Positions 34,751 to 42,905 of a DNA stretch of 64,000 nt are shown here, piece by piece. The stretch is from assembly GCA_963643225.1 (NCBI GenBank), contig CAVIIX010000001.1:124001-188000 (forward strand), written 5' to 3'. Every line of letters begins with the position of its first letter. The stretch's first letter is position 1. The position numbers and the translations under genes are program-made. The notes under the pieces are model-generated. The model was not told where the DNA came from and ran no database searches. It was given only the letters and a program-made list of their open reading frames with translations. The DNA comes from UBA1258 sp963643225. GTDB taxonomy: Bacteria; Bacillota; Clostridia; Lachnospirales; Lachnospiraceae.

Positions 34751-35791
34751 ATGGAAAAGTGCGATATTAAGTCACTTGACTTAAATGAGCTTGAAAACAA
34801 AATAATTGAACTCAATTTACCTAAATTCAGGGCTAAGCAGATTTATGACTGGCTTCATAAAAAGCTTGTAACGGATTTTGATGAAATGACCAATTTATCT
34901 CTTGAATTAAGGGATAAATTAAAGGAATCCTTTTTTATAATAAAGTGTGAGCCTGAAAGAATTCAGACATCTAAAATTGACGGAACACAGAAATATTTAT
35001 TTAAGCTTCATGACGGTAATTATGTAGAAAGCGTTTTAATGAAATATCATCACGGAAATTCCGTTTGTATTTCGAGCCAGGTAGGGTGCCGTATGGGGTG
35101 CAGATTCTGTGCTTCTACATTAGATGGGCTGACCCGTTGTTTAATGCCCTCTGAAATGCTTGAACAGATATACAGAATTCAGGCACTTACAGGTGAAAGA
35201 GTTTCGAATGTAGTAGTAATGGGGACAGGGGAACCCATGGACAATTATGATAATCTTCTTAAATTTATACGGCTTTTAACGGCTGCAGCAGGCCTTAACA
35301 TAAGTATGCGAAATATAACGGTTTCTACCTGCGGCATTGTTGAAAATATGTACAGGCTTGCAGATGAAAATTTATCAATTACATTAGCCTTGTCTTTACA
35401 TTCCGTTACGGATGAAAAGAGAAGAGAGCTTATGCCTATAGCCAATAAATATTCAATAGAAGAACTTATGAAAGCCTGCGAATATTATTTTGATAAAACA
35501 GGCAGGCGTATCACCTTTGAATATTCTTTGGTAAGAGGCGTTAACGATACGGATGATGATGCCAGAGGATTAATCAAACTTGCAGGCAGAGCAGGGGCCC
35601 ACGTTAACCTTATTCCAGTTAATCCAATCAAGGAAAGAGACTTTAAGGAAACGGAGCATCCGGAGGTAGTAGCCTTTAAAAATAAACTTGAAAAAAGCCG
35701 AATAAATGTTACTATTAGAAGGGAAATGGGCAGAGATATTGACGGTGCCTGTGGACAGCTTCGCAAGAAGGTAATGGACGAATCACATTAG
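34751..35791 (+). CDS. rlmN: Dual-specificity 23S rRNA/tRNA methyltransferase RlmN
   Basis: RlmN is a radical SAM enzyme that methylates A2503 of 23S rRNA and A37 of some tRNAs. The 346-aa protein has the radical SAM motif GCRMGCRFCAST (CxxxCxxC) near 112-123, GTGEPMDNYDN near 158, and the second catalytic cysteine in DGACGQLRKKV near the C-terminus. The N-terminal helical domain KFRAKQIYDWLHKK is typical. The stop shares its last base with the SD (TTAGGAGG) of the next gene. Confidence 0.97.
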   Translation: MEKCDIKSLDLNELENKIIELNLPKFRAKQIYDWLHKKLVTDFDEMTNLSLELRDKLKESFFIIKCEPERIQTSKIDGTQKYLFKLHDGNYVESVLMKYHHGNSVCISSQVGCRMGCRFCASTLDGLTRCLMPSEMLEQIYRIQALTGERVSNVVVMGTGEPMDNYDNLLKFIRLLTAAAGLNISMRNITVSTCGIVENMYRLADENLSITLALSLHSVTDEKRRELMPIANKYSIEELMKACEYYFDKTGRRITFEYSLVRGVNDTDDDARGLIKLAGRAGAHVNLIPVNPIKERDFKETEHPEVVAFKNKLEKSRINVTIRREMGRDIDGACGQLRKKVMDESH

Positions 35792-35801
35792 GAGGGCAGG
35801 G

Positions 35802-36542
35802 GTGCTTAAAACATTTTGCTTAACCGATATTGGTAAAAAGCGCACAATGAACCAGGACTTTGTGTATACCCACGAAGAGCCCATTGGTAATCTGCCCAAT
35901 TTATTTGTGGTCGCGGATGGCATGGGAGGCTACAACGGAGGTGGATATGCGTCTTCTTATACCGTTGAGGTCATTAAAAAAGTAGTAGAAGCTTTTCCTG
36001 AGACTAATCCTAGAAAGATTTTCGAGGCAGCCATTATAATGGCCAATCAGGAAATCCGAAAGAAGGCGCTTGAATCAACAGAGCTTGAAAAAATGGGTAC
36101 AACCGTTGTGGTGGCTACAGTAATAGGAGATTTATTGCAGGTAGCTAATGTAGGCGATTCTAGAGCCTATGTGGTATCTAAAAACGATATTCGGCAAATA
36201 ACCGAAGATCATTCCTATGTAGAGGAAATGATTAAGGTAGGTTCCATTGACAGAGAAAGTGCAAGGAATCATCCCAAGAAAAATATAATTACCAGAGCGG
36301 TAGGTGCCGATGAAACAATTTCACCAGACTTCTTTACGGTTAAATTAAAGAAGGGAGATTTGGTACTTATGTGTTCTGACGGCCTTACGAACATGCTTGA
36401 GGATGAAGAAATACTTATGATTTTAAAGTCAGAAAAGGATATTGTAAGTAAGGTTGAAAAGCTTATAAAAGCCGCCAACAATAACGGTGGCAATGATAAC
36501 GTAGCCGTTATTGTAATTGACCCATACGGGGAGTCAGCCTAG
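35802..36542 (+). CDS. prpC: PP2C-type Ser/Thr protein phosphatase (PrpC/Stp)
   Basis: The 246-aa product has the metal-binding motifs of PP2C: DIGKKRTMNQDF near 7-18, VVADGMGGYNGG near 36, GDSRAYV near 110, and CSDGLTNMLEDEE and NDNVAVIVI near the end. It dephosphorylates targets of the adjacent kinase. The start is GTG 35802 with SD GGAGGG 5 nt upstream. It sits between rlmN and prkC as in most Firmicutes. Confidence 0.95.
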   Translation: MLKTFCLTDIGKKRTMNQDFVYTHEEPIGNLPNLFVVADGMGGYNGGGYASSYTVEVIKKVVEAFPETNPRKIFEAAIIMANQEIRKKALESTELEKMGTTVVVATVIGDLLQVANVGDSRAYVVSKNDIRQITEDHSYVEEMIKVGSIDRESARNHPKKNIITRAVGADETISPDFFTVKLKKGDLVLMCSDGLTNMLEDEEILMILKSEKDIVSKVEKLIKAANNNGGNDNVAVIVIDPYGESA

Positions 36543-36564
36543 TTAAATATTTACGAGGATATAT

Positions 36565-38676
36565 ATGGTTAAAATAGGAATGATGATAGGCGACAGATAC
36601 GAGATTCTCGAGAAAATCGGAACTGGCGGAATGTCTGATGTCTATAAAGCTAAATGTCATAAATTAAACAGATTTGTTGCCGTTAAGGTGCTCAAGTCAG
36701 AGTTTTCGGAAAATGCCAATTTTGTTTCAAAATTTAAGGTTGAGGCTCAGGCTGCAGCAGGCCTTATGCATCCTAACATCGTAAACGTATATGATGTAGG
36801 CGAAGAAAACGGCATTAATTATATTGTAATGGAACTTGTAGAGGGCATTACCCTTAAAAAGTACATTGAAAAGAAGGCACGTCTTTCGGTTAAAGAAGCT
36901 GTTACCATTGCCATTCAGATAGGCATGGGTATCGAGGCGGCTCATAATAACAAGATTATTCACAGAGACATTAAGCCTCAGAATGTTATTATTTCAAAGG
37001 AAGGAAAGGTAAAGGTTACTGACTTTGGTATTGCAAAGGCAGCTACTTCCAATACCATCACCTCCAACGTAATGGGCTCTGTTCACTATACTTCTCCAGA
37101 GCAGGCTCGCGGCGGCTATTCAGATGAAAAGAGTGATATTTATTCACTTGGTATTACTTTATTTGAAATGCTTACGGGACGTGTACCCTTTAACGGAGAC
37201 ACAACCGTTGCAATCGCCATTAAGCAGATTCAGGAGGAAATGCCTTCCCCAAGAGAATTTGTTGACGACATTCCAGTATCCGTTGAACAGATAGTGCTTA
37301 AGTGTACTCAGAAGAGCCCAGATAAGCGTTATCAGACAATGGGTGCTTTAATAGAAGATTTAAAGAAATCCTTTATCACTCCCGATGAAGACTTCGTTAA
37401 AATAAATAACGAAGATGATTTGGGAGAAACAAGAACCGTAACCGGGGAAGAGATGGAAGCCTTAAGAAAGACTCAGCCCTTCCAGGAGGAGCTTACGGGT
37501 GAACTTCCAAAGAATCCTAATCTACAGGCTGAGGATGAATACGATTCAAAGATGGATAAAATCACCACCATACTTGCAATTGTGGTGGGGATAATTATTT
37601 GTGCCATTGCCATTTTCCTGATAGTAAATACAATAGGCACCGCAAAGCTTAATAAAAAGAACAATACTTCAACACCGGTTTCTGTATCGGTAGAAAAGCC
37701 TGAACAGATTATTATGCCGGGTGTTACTTTAATGAATTATGAAAAGGCAGTTAAAATCTTAGAAGAAAATGACCTTAAATATAAGATTACCTATCAGGAA
37801 TCAGAAACAGAAGAAGAAGGTATGGTAATTTCCTCAAGTGTTAAGGAAGGCTTAAAGGTGGATGTGGGAGCTGAAATTGTATTAACCGTAAGCTCCGGTT
37901 CCACAAGCGTTATCGTGCCGGATGTAATAGGCTTTACCTTAAATGCAGCCAATAAAGCCATTATGGATATGGACCTTAAGGTGGATATTTTACAGGAATA
38001 TTCAGCTTCCGTTCCTGAAGGAAACATTATTTCGCAGTCTCCTGAAGGAGATGCAAAAGCGCCTGAAGGCTCTACAGTTACCATTACAGTAAGCCTTGGT
38101 GAAGCTCAGGATTTAGTTACCGTTCCAAATGTACTAGGTAAAGTATGCGAGGACGCTGTTTTTGAGCTTACAGAAGCAGGATTTGTGGTTAATACAGTAG
38201 CTGAAGTTTATAATAATATTTATTCTGAAAATTACGTATGCTATCAGAACCTAACCGCAGGCACTGAAGTAGCCAGAGGTACCATTATAGATTTACAGAT
38301 CAGTAAGGGTGCGGAGCCTGAAGAAGTAATTCTTTATCGTTACAATGACAATGTAAATGCGCCTTCAACCGCCGAGGATGCAGATTATGAAAGTGGTACA
38401 AGTGTTAAGATTGTTGTTAATGCTTTAGATGGTAAGGAGCTTTATTCAACAGAAACTACTTCCTTCCCGGTACCAGTCAATCTTTGGAACATAAGCGGTT
38501 CAAATTGCGGCACCATTACCCTTACCTATGAAGTAACTATAGAAAAGACTACAGACGTAGAGGTTACAACCGGAGAAGGGGAAGAAGCCACTACCACAAT
38601 CGAGACAAAGACTGAAACAATCAAAGAAACACGTACTATAAAGAGAGATATTAATTTCGAGGTACAGGATAATTAA
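36565..38676 (+). CDS. prkC: PASTA-domain Ser/Thr protein kinase (PrkC/Stk)
   Basis: The 703-aa protein has an N-terminal Hanks-type kinase (about 10-270): glycine loop IGTGGMSDVYKA, VAVKVL, catalytic loop HRDIKPQNV, DFG in VTDFGIAKA, and SPEQARGG. A linker, one membrane segment near residues 335-358 (ILAIVVGIIICAIAIFLIV) and three extracellular PASTA repeats follow (about 377-445, 446-515, 516-585). The last about 115 residues form an added beta-rich extracellular domain ending in Thr/Glu-rich sequence. PASTA domains sense peptidoglycan or lipid II; the kinase adjusts growth and wall synthesis. It pairs with prpC 22 bp upstream. Confidence 0.96.
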   Translation: MVKIGMMIGDRYEILEKIGTGGMSDVYKAKCHKLNRFVAVKVLKSEFSENANFVSKFKVEAQAAAGLMHPNIVNVYDVGEENGINYIVMELVEGITLKKYIEKKARLSVKEAVTIAIQIGMGIEAAHNNKIIHRDIKPQNVIISKEGKVKVTDFGIAKAATSNTITSNVMGSVHYTSPEQARGGYSDEKSDIYSLGITLFEMLTGRVPFNGDTTVAIAIKQIQEEMPSPREFVDDIPVSVEQIVLKCTQKSPDKRYQTMGALIEDLKKSFITPDEDFVKINNEDDLGETRTVTGEEMEALRKTQPFQEELTGELPKNPNLQAEDEYDSKMDKITTILAIVVGIIICAIAIFLIVNTIGTAKLNKKNNTSTPVSVSVEKPEQIIMPGVTLMNYEKAVKILEENDLKYKITYQESETEEEGMVISSSVKEGLKVDVGAEIVLTVSSGSTSVIVPDVIGFTLNAANKAIMDMDLKVDILQEYSASVPEGNIISQSPEGDAKAPEGSTVTITVSLGEAQDLVTVPNVLGKVCEDAVFELTEAGFVVNTVAEVYNNIYSENYVCYQNLTAGTEVARGTIIDLQISKGAEPEEVILYRYNDNVNAPSTAEDADYESGTSVKIVVNALDGKELYSTETTSFPVPVNLWNISGSNCGTITLTYEVTIEKTTDVEVTTGEGEEATTTIETKTETIKETRTIKRDINFEVQDN

Positions 38677-38679
38677 GTA

Positions 38680-39564
38680 ATGCTAGGTAAGATTATTAAA
38701 GGTATTGCCGGTTTTTACTATGTAAATATTGAAAATGAAGGAACCTTTGAGTGTAAGGCCAAAGGTTCCTTTCGCAATGAAAAAACAAAGCCCTTGGTAG
38801 GGGACAATGTTGAAATAGATATAATAGATAAAGAAAAGATGACGGGAAATGTAGTTTCTATTTTGCCACGCAAAAGTGAAATGATTCGTCCCGCCTGCGC
38901 TAATGTGGATCAGGCACTTGTGATTTTTGCAACTAAGAGCCCTGATCCTAATTTTAATTTACTGGACAGATTTTTAATTTATATGGAAGCTGAAAGCGTA
39001 CCCTGTATAATAGTTTTTAATAAGGACGATTTAGTGCCTTCAGAGGATGCTGAAGCAATACGTAAAGCCTACATTGATGCAGGCTATCCCTTATTGTTTG
39101 TAAGTGCCAGGGAAAACGCGGGAATTGATGCCTTAAAGGATATTTTGAAAAATAAAACTACTGTTGTGGCAGGTCCAAGCGGCGTCGGAAAATCTTCCTT
39201 AATTAACTTATTATGCAATACAGATTATATGGAAACAGGAGACATAAGCGTTAAAACGGAAAGAGGAAAACATACAACCAGACATGCAGAGCTTCTTTAC
39301 ATAGAAAAAGGCACCTACATAATGGATACGCCGGGATTTACTTCACTTGATGTATTCGGAGCCACAAAGGACACACTTAAAGATTTTTATAATGAATTCA
39401 GCGATTTTTCAAATACCTGCAGATACGATAACTGTGTGCATATAAACGAGCCTGTGTGCGGAATAAAGGCAGGGGTCGAAAACGACAAAATAAGTAAAAT
39501 CCGATACGAAAATTATAGGGAGATTTATGAAGAGCTTAAAAATAAAAAGCCTGTATATAAATAG
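38680..39564 (+). CDS. rsgA: Ribosome small-subunit GTPase RsgA
   Basis: RsgA is a circularly permuted GTPase acting late in 30S assembly. The 294-aa protein has an N-terminal OB fold, then motifs in permuted order: G4 FNKDDL near 108, G1 GPSGVGKSS near 168, G3 DTPGF near 213. The C-terminal zinc finger CRYDNCVHINEPVCG supplies Cys-Cys-His-Cys. It starts 3 bp after prkC; prpC-prkC-rsgA is a standard Firmicutes order. Confidence 0.96.
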   Translation: MLGKIIKGIAGFYYVNIENEGTFECKAKGSFRNEKTKPLVGDNVEIDIIDKEKMTGNVVSILPRKSEMIRPACANVDQALVIFATKSPDPNFNLLDRFLIYMEAESVPCIIVFNKDDLVPSEDAEAIRKAYIDAGYPLLFVSARENAGIDALKDILKNKTTVVAGPSGVGKSSLINLLCNTDYMETGDISVKTERGKHTTRHAELLYIEKGTYIMDTPGFTSLDVFGATKDTLKDFYNEFSDFSNTCRYDNCVHINEPVCGIKAGVENDKISKIRYENYREIYEELKNKKPVYK

Positions 39565-39579
39565 GCTTTGGGGGATAAA

Positions 39580-40764
39580 ATGGAATCTTTGAAAATAGAA
39601 TCAACTTTAAAAAGAACCTGGTCTGAAATTGATTTGGATGCCTTGATTCATAATTATAAGACCTTAAGGAACAAAATCGGTGAAAACACAAAATTTTTGG
39701 GGGTAGTAAAGGCTGATGCCTACGGCCACGGTGCAATTGAAGTCTCAAAAGCCCTTGAAGAAAACGGTGCAGATTATCTTGCAGTAAGTTCCATTGATGA
39801 AGCCATGGAATTAAGGCTTAACGATATTAAAATGCCTATTTTGATTTTGGGGCACACTCCCAGGGAACAGGTTGAAAGATTAATAAAATACGACATAACC
39901 CAGGCAGTTACCTGTAAAGCAAAGGCTATAGAATATTCAGAGGAAGCTGTTAAATGCGGAGGCACTCTTAAGATTCACATTAAAGTGGACACAGGCATGT
40001 CACGTCTTGGCTATCTTGTGGACGGAGACTTTTTCCATACAGGAGTTGACGGCATTATAGAAGCAATTAATTTACCAGGGCTTTTACCTGAAGGCATCTT
40101 TACCCACTTTGCAGTATCCGATGAAGAAGGTGTTGAAGATTTAAATTATACCCTTCATCAGTTTAAATTATTTACGGATGTATGCTCAGAGGTAGAAAGA
40201 AAATCAGGAAAGAAATTTAATATTAAACACTGCGCAAATACTGGAGCTGTTGCAAAATATCCAGAGACTTATTTAGATATGGTGCGTCCAGGACTTTTAT
40301 TATACGGTTACGGGCCGTTTGCAAAGAATTTAGGCTTAAAGCCTGTTATGACCCTTAAGACCATTGTGAGCACCGTTAAGGTATATCCTGCAGGCACTAA
40401 AATAAGCTACGGCGGTATATTTGAAACAGAAAAAACTACAAGAGTAGGGGTACTTCCTTATGGTTATGCAGACGGCTTTTTCAGAAGCCTGTCAAATAAA
40501 TGCTCACTTTTAACTGAGGAAGGTCCTGCAAGGGTGCTTGGTAAAATATGCATGGATATGTGTATGATTGATTTGACAGACAAGCCACTGGTTGATGCAG
40601 GAAGTGAAATTGAAATATTCGGTAAAAACAATTCAATCGATACATTATCTGAAATAGCAGATACCATTCCCTATGAATTAACCTGTGCCGTAAGTAAGAG
40701 AGTACCAAGAACCTACATTAAAAACGGGAAAATAACATGGAAAGAGCTTCTTTTAAGAATGTAG
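39580..40764 (+). CDS. alr: Alanine racemase
   Basis: Alr is a PLP enzyme that makes D-alanine for peptidoglycan. The 394-aa protein has the PLP-lysine motif LGVVKADAYGHGA near residue 38, the VDTGMSRLG segment, and the catalytic tyrosine region KISYGGIFETEKTTRVGVLPYGYADGF. A TTG at 39568 would add four residues, but ATG 39580 has a GGGGG SD at 5 nt and is preferred. It is the last gene of the priA operon; a terminator follows 7 bp later. Its placement after prkC-rsgA joins wall precursor supply to wall sensing. Confidence 0.94.
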   Translation: MESLKIESTLKRTWSEIDLDALIHNYKTLRNKIGENTKFLGVVKADAYGHGAIEVSKALEENGADYLAVSSIDEAMELRLNDIKMPILILGHTPREQVERLIKYDITQAVTCKAKAIEYSEEAVKCGGTLKIHIKVDTGMSRLGYLVDGDFFHTGVDGIIEAINLPGLLPEGIFTHFAVSDEEGVEDLNYTLHQFKLFTDVCSEVERKSGKKFNIKHCANTGAVAKYPETYLDMVRPGLLLYGYGPFAKNLGLKPVMTLKTIVSTVKVYPAGTKISYGGIFETEKTTRVGVLPYGYADGFFRSLSNKCSLLTEEGPARVLGKICMDMCMIDLTDKPLVDAGSEIEIFGKNNSIDTLSEIADTIPYELTCAVSKRVPRTYIKNGKITWKELLLRM

Positions 40765-40770
40765 ACCTTT

Positions 40771-40804
40771 AAAAACGTCTTAATTATTTAAGGCGTTTTT
40801 TTTG
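40771..40804 (+). terminator. Terminator after alr
   Basis: AAAACGTCTT and AAGGCGTTTT form a 10-bp stem with one G-T pair and an 8-nt loop, continuing into a T-run of eight. It ends the priA-alr operon. Confidence 0.88.
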
Positions 40805-40810
40805 CCATAT

Positions 40811-40874
40811 GTGCACTTGCGCGTAAGGAATATGTCGCCTAAGAGACCGCGCCAGGCGCTTAGTTTCGCAATCG
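40811..40874 (+). repeat. Intergenic repeat, family 2, copy A
   Basis: The first 24 bases (40811-40834, starting GTGCACTTGCGC) are identical to 52294-52317. Ten bases later comes GACCGCGC-N3-GCGC, shared with 52328 onward, then TTAGTTTCGCAATCG, part of which (TAGTTTCG) also occurs at 61868-61905. The copy begins 6 bp past a terminator T-run, as the other copies do. TTCGCAATC is the reverse complement of GATTGCGAA in family 1 copy B, so the two families may be related. Confidence 0.75.
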
Positions 40875-40880
40875 AAAGTC

Positions 40881-40914
40881 TTTTTGCAATATAGGAAATC
40901 CTATATTGCAAAAA
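40881..40914. repeat. Perfect 16-bp inverted repeat
   Basis: TTTTTGCAATATAGGA (40881-40896) and TCCTATATTGCAAAAA (40899-40914) are exact complements around AA. A second small dyad GGCAC-TAC-GTGCC follows at 40916-40928. The rest of this 308-bp gap (40929-41072) is AT-rich and holds the hydrogenase promoter. A T-rich entry and A-rich exit mean it works as a terminator only for the minus strand, where no gene is seen; a mobile-element remnant or cruciform is possible. Confidence 0.7.
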
Positions 40915-41005
40915 AGGCACTACGTGCCAATGCTTCGCAAACTTTGTTAAAAAATAAATAATATAATTAAAAAAATAACAATGCTTGATTTTAAAAGCTT
41001 TTGCC

Positions 41006-41034
41006 ATTACACTTTCCTTATGCGCAATTATAAT
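41006..41034 (+). promoter_or_regulatory. Promoter of the hydrogenase operon
   Basis: ATTACA (41006-41011) and a perfect TATAAT (41029-41034) at 17-bp spacing. The transcript would carry a leader of about 30 nt with SD AAGGAGAG (41060-41067). Confidence 0.65.
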
Positions 41035-41072
41035 AATACAAAGATTGTTTAATCTTTAACAAGGAGAGAAAA

Positions 41073-42905
41073 ATGAGCAGACTAGAAATGTCCAATCCCG
41101 GCCGTGCTCAGGTGGTGGTTGAGGGACTTTATAAGGAGCTTGAAAGAAGAATAGAATCAAGCCCTTCAGGCTTATGCCTTATCGATATGTCTAAAGCCTT
41201 TTTGGAGCTGTGCCATGCCCAGTCCTGCGGTAAGTGTGTACCCTGCAGAGTAGGTCTTACACAGCTTAAGGATATCTGTGAACTTATTTTACAGGGAAAG
41301 GCAGAGCTTTCTGATATTGATTTACTTGAAAGCACTGCTGAATCCATTATGGAGACTGCTGACTGTGCTATAGGCTACGAAGCGGCTGAAATGATTTATA
41401 AGGGAGTAAGAGAGTGCAGGGATGTGTATGAAGCACATATACGCGAAAAGCGCTGCACCTGTCATTACGAGCAGCCGGTACCCTGCGTTACATCCTGTCC
41501 TGCTGGAGTTGATATTCCAGGTTACATTGCCCTTGTAAAGGAGGGACGTTATAAGGATGCGGTTCGCTTAATAAGAAAAGACAATCCTTTTCCGGTTACC
41601 TGCGGCTTTATATGCGAGCATCCCTGCGAGGCAAGATGCCGCCGCAATATGATTGACAGTCCTGTTAATATAAGGGGATTAAAGAAAATGGCCTGTGAAT
41701 TTGCAGGGGAGGTGGAGCCTCCAAAATGCCAGCCCTCTACAGGCAAAAAAGTGGCGGTTATCGGCGGAGGCCCAGGCGGCTTAAGCGCTGCCTATTATTT
41801 GCAGCTTATGGGTCATCAGGCGGTTATATATGAATCCTTAGAAAAGTTAGGAGGCATGTTAAGATACGGTATTCCAAATTACCGCCTTCCAAAGGATAAG
41901 CTTGATGAAGATGTTAATGCCATTTTAAAAACCGGAGTAATTGCAAAAACAAATACATATGTGGGTAAAGATATTTCCATTGAAGAATTAAGAAAAGAAT
42001 ACGATGCAGTGCTTCTTACAATCGGCGCTTCCACAGATAAAAAGCTTGGAATCGACCATGAGGATGCAAAAGGTGTTATGAGTGCAGTTTCTTTCCTAAG
42101 AAACGTTGGAAAGGGAAAATACGAAGACTTAACGGGCAAGGAAGTGTGCGTTATAGGTGGTGGTAACGTATCCATGGATGCGGTACGAAGTGCTGTCAGA
42201 CTTGGTGCAAAAAAAGTAAGCATTGTGTATAGACGACGCGTGGCAGATATGACTGCCCTTTCTTCAGAAATAGAAGGCGCTGTTGCGGAAGGCGTTGAAA
42301 TTGTTTCTTTAAAGGCACCTGTCAGTATAGAAGTTAATTCAGATTATGAGGTTACGGGATTAAGGGTGCAGCCTCAGATGATAAGCTTAATTAAAGACGG
42401 AAGAGCATCTGTTAAAGCAAACGGTGAGGATGAATATGTTATTCCCTGCGATGTATTAATTAAGGCAATCGGCCAGAATATTGAAGCCTTACATTTTGAA
42501 GAATACGGTATTCCTGTTAATCGGGGCGCCATTAAGACAAAGAGTGACGGAACGGTAGAACTGTTTCCGGGAGTATTTGCAGGCGGCGACTGTGCTACGG
42601 GCCCTGCAACGGTAGTAAAGGCTATTTATGCTGCCAAGGTATGTGCTGCCAATATTGATGAATATTTAGGATATCATCATTTGATAAGTGCAGACGTGGA
42701 TGTGCCAGCTCCTTCGATTTTTGACAGAACTCCCTGCGGAAGAGTCAACTTAACAGAAAGGGAAGCTTCAATAAGAAAGTGTGACTTTGAAGGAATTGAA
42801 AATCTCATGACAGAATGTGAATGTAATCAGGAAGCCTCAAGATGCTTAAGGTGCGACCATTTTGGATTTGGAATCTTTAAGGGAGGCAGAGAAAAGATAT
42901 GGTAA
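41073..42905 (+). CDS. GltD/NfnB-like flavoprotein subunit of an [FeFe]-hydrogenase
   Basis: The 610-aa protein begins with a NuoF-like 4Fe-4S domain (SCGKCVPCRVG near 50, with a later Cys). A GltD-type module follows: cysteine cluster CVTSCPAGVDIPGYI near 150 and CGFICEHPCEARCRR near 177, FAD site AVIGGGPGGLSAAYYL near 228, NAD(P) site CVIGGGNVSMDAV near 360 followed by basic YRRR, and GVFAGGDCATGPATVV near 505. It should pass electrons between NAD(P)H and the hydrogenase encoded next, whose start it overlaps by 7 bp. This partner type is described for clostridial group A2, 'glutamate synthase-linked' [FeFe]-hydrogenases. Basic residues after the second Rossmann motif favour NADPH. Confidence 0.85.
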   Translation: MSRLEMSNPGRAQVVVEGLYKELERRIESSPSGLCLIDMSKAFLELCHAQSCGKCVPCRVGLTQLKDICELILQGKAELSDIDLLESTAESIMETADCAIGYEAAEMIYKGVRECRDVYEAHIREKRCTCHYEQPVPCVTSCPAGVDIPGYIALVKEGRYKDAVRLIRKDNPFPVTCGFICEHPCEARCRRNMIDSPVNIRGLKKMACEFAGEVEPPKCQPSTGKKVAVIGGGPGGLSAAYYLQLMGHQAVIYESLEKLGGMLRYGIPNYRLPKDKLDEDVNAILKTGVIAKTNTYVGKDISIEELRKEYDAVLLTIGASTDKKLGIDHEDAKGVMSAVSFLRNVGKGKYEDLTGKEVCVIGGGNVSMDAVRSAVRLGAKKVSIVYRRRVADMTALSSEIEGAVAEGVEIVSLKAPVSIEVNSDYEVTGLRVQPQMISLIKDGRASVKANGEDEYVIPCDVLIKAIGQNIEALHFEEYGIPVNRGAIKTKSDGTVELFPGVFAGGDCATGPATVVKAIYAAKVCAANIDEYLGYHHLISADVDVPAPSIFDRTPCGRVNLTEREASIRKCDFEGIENLMTECECNQEASRCLRCDHFGFGIFKGGREKIW

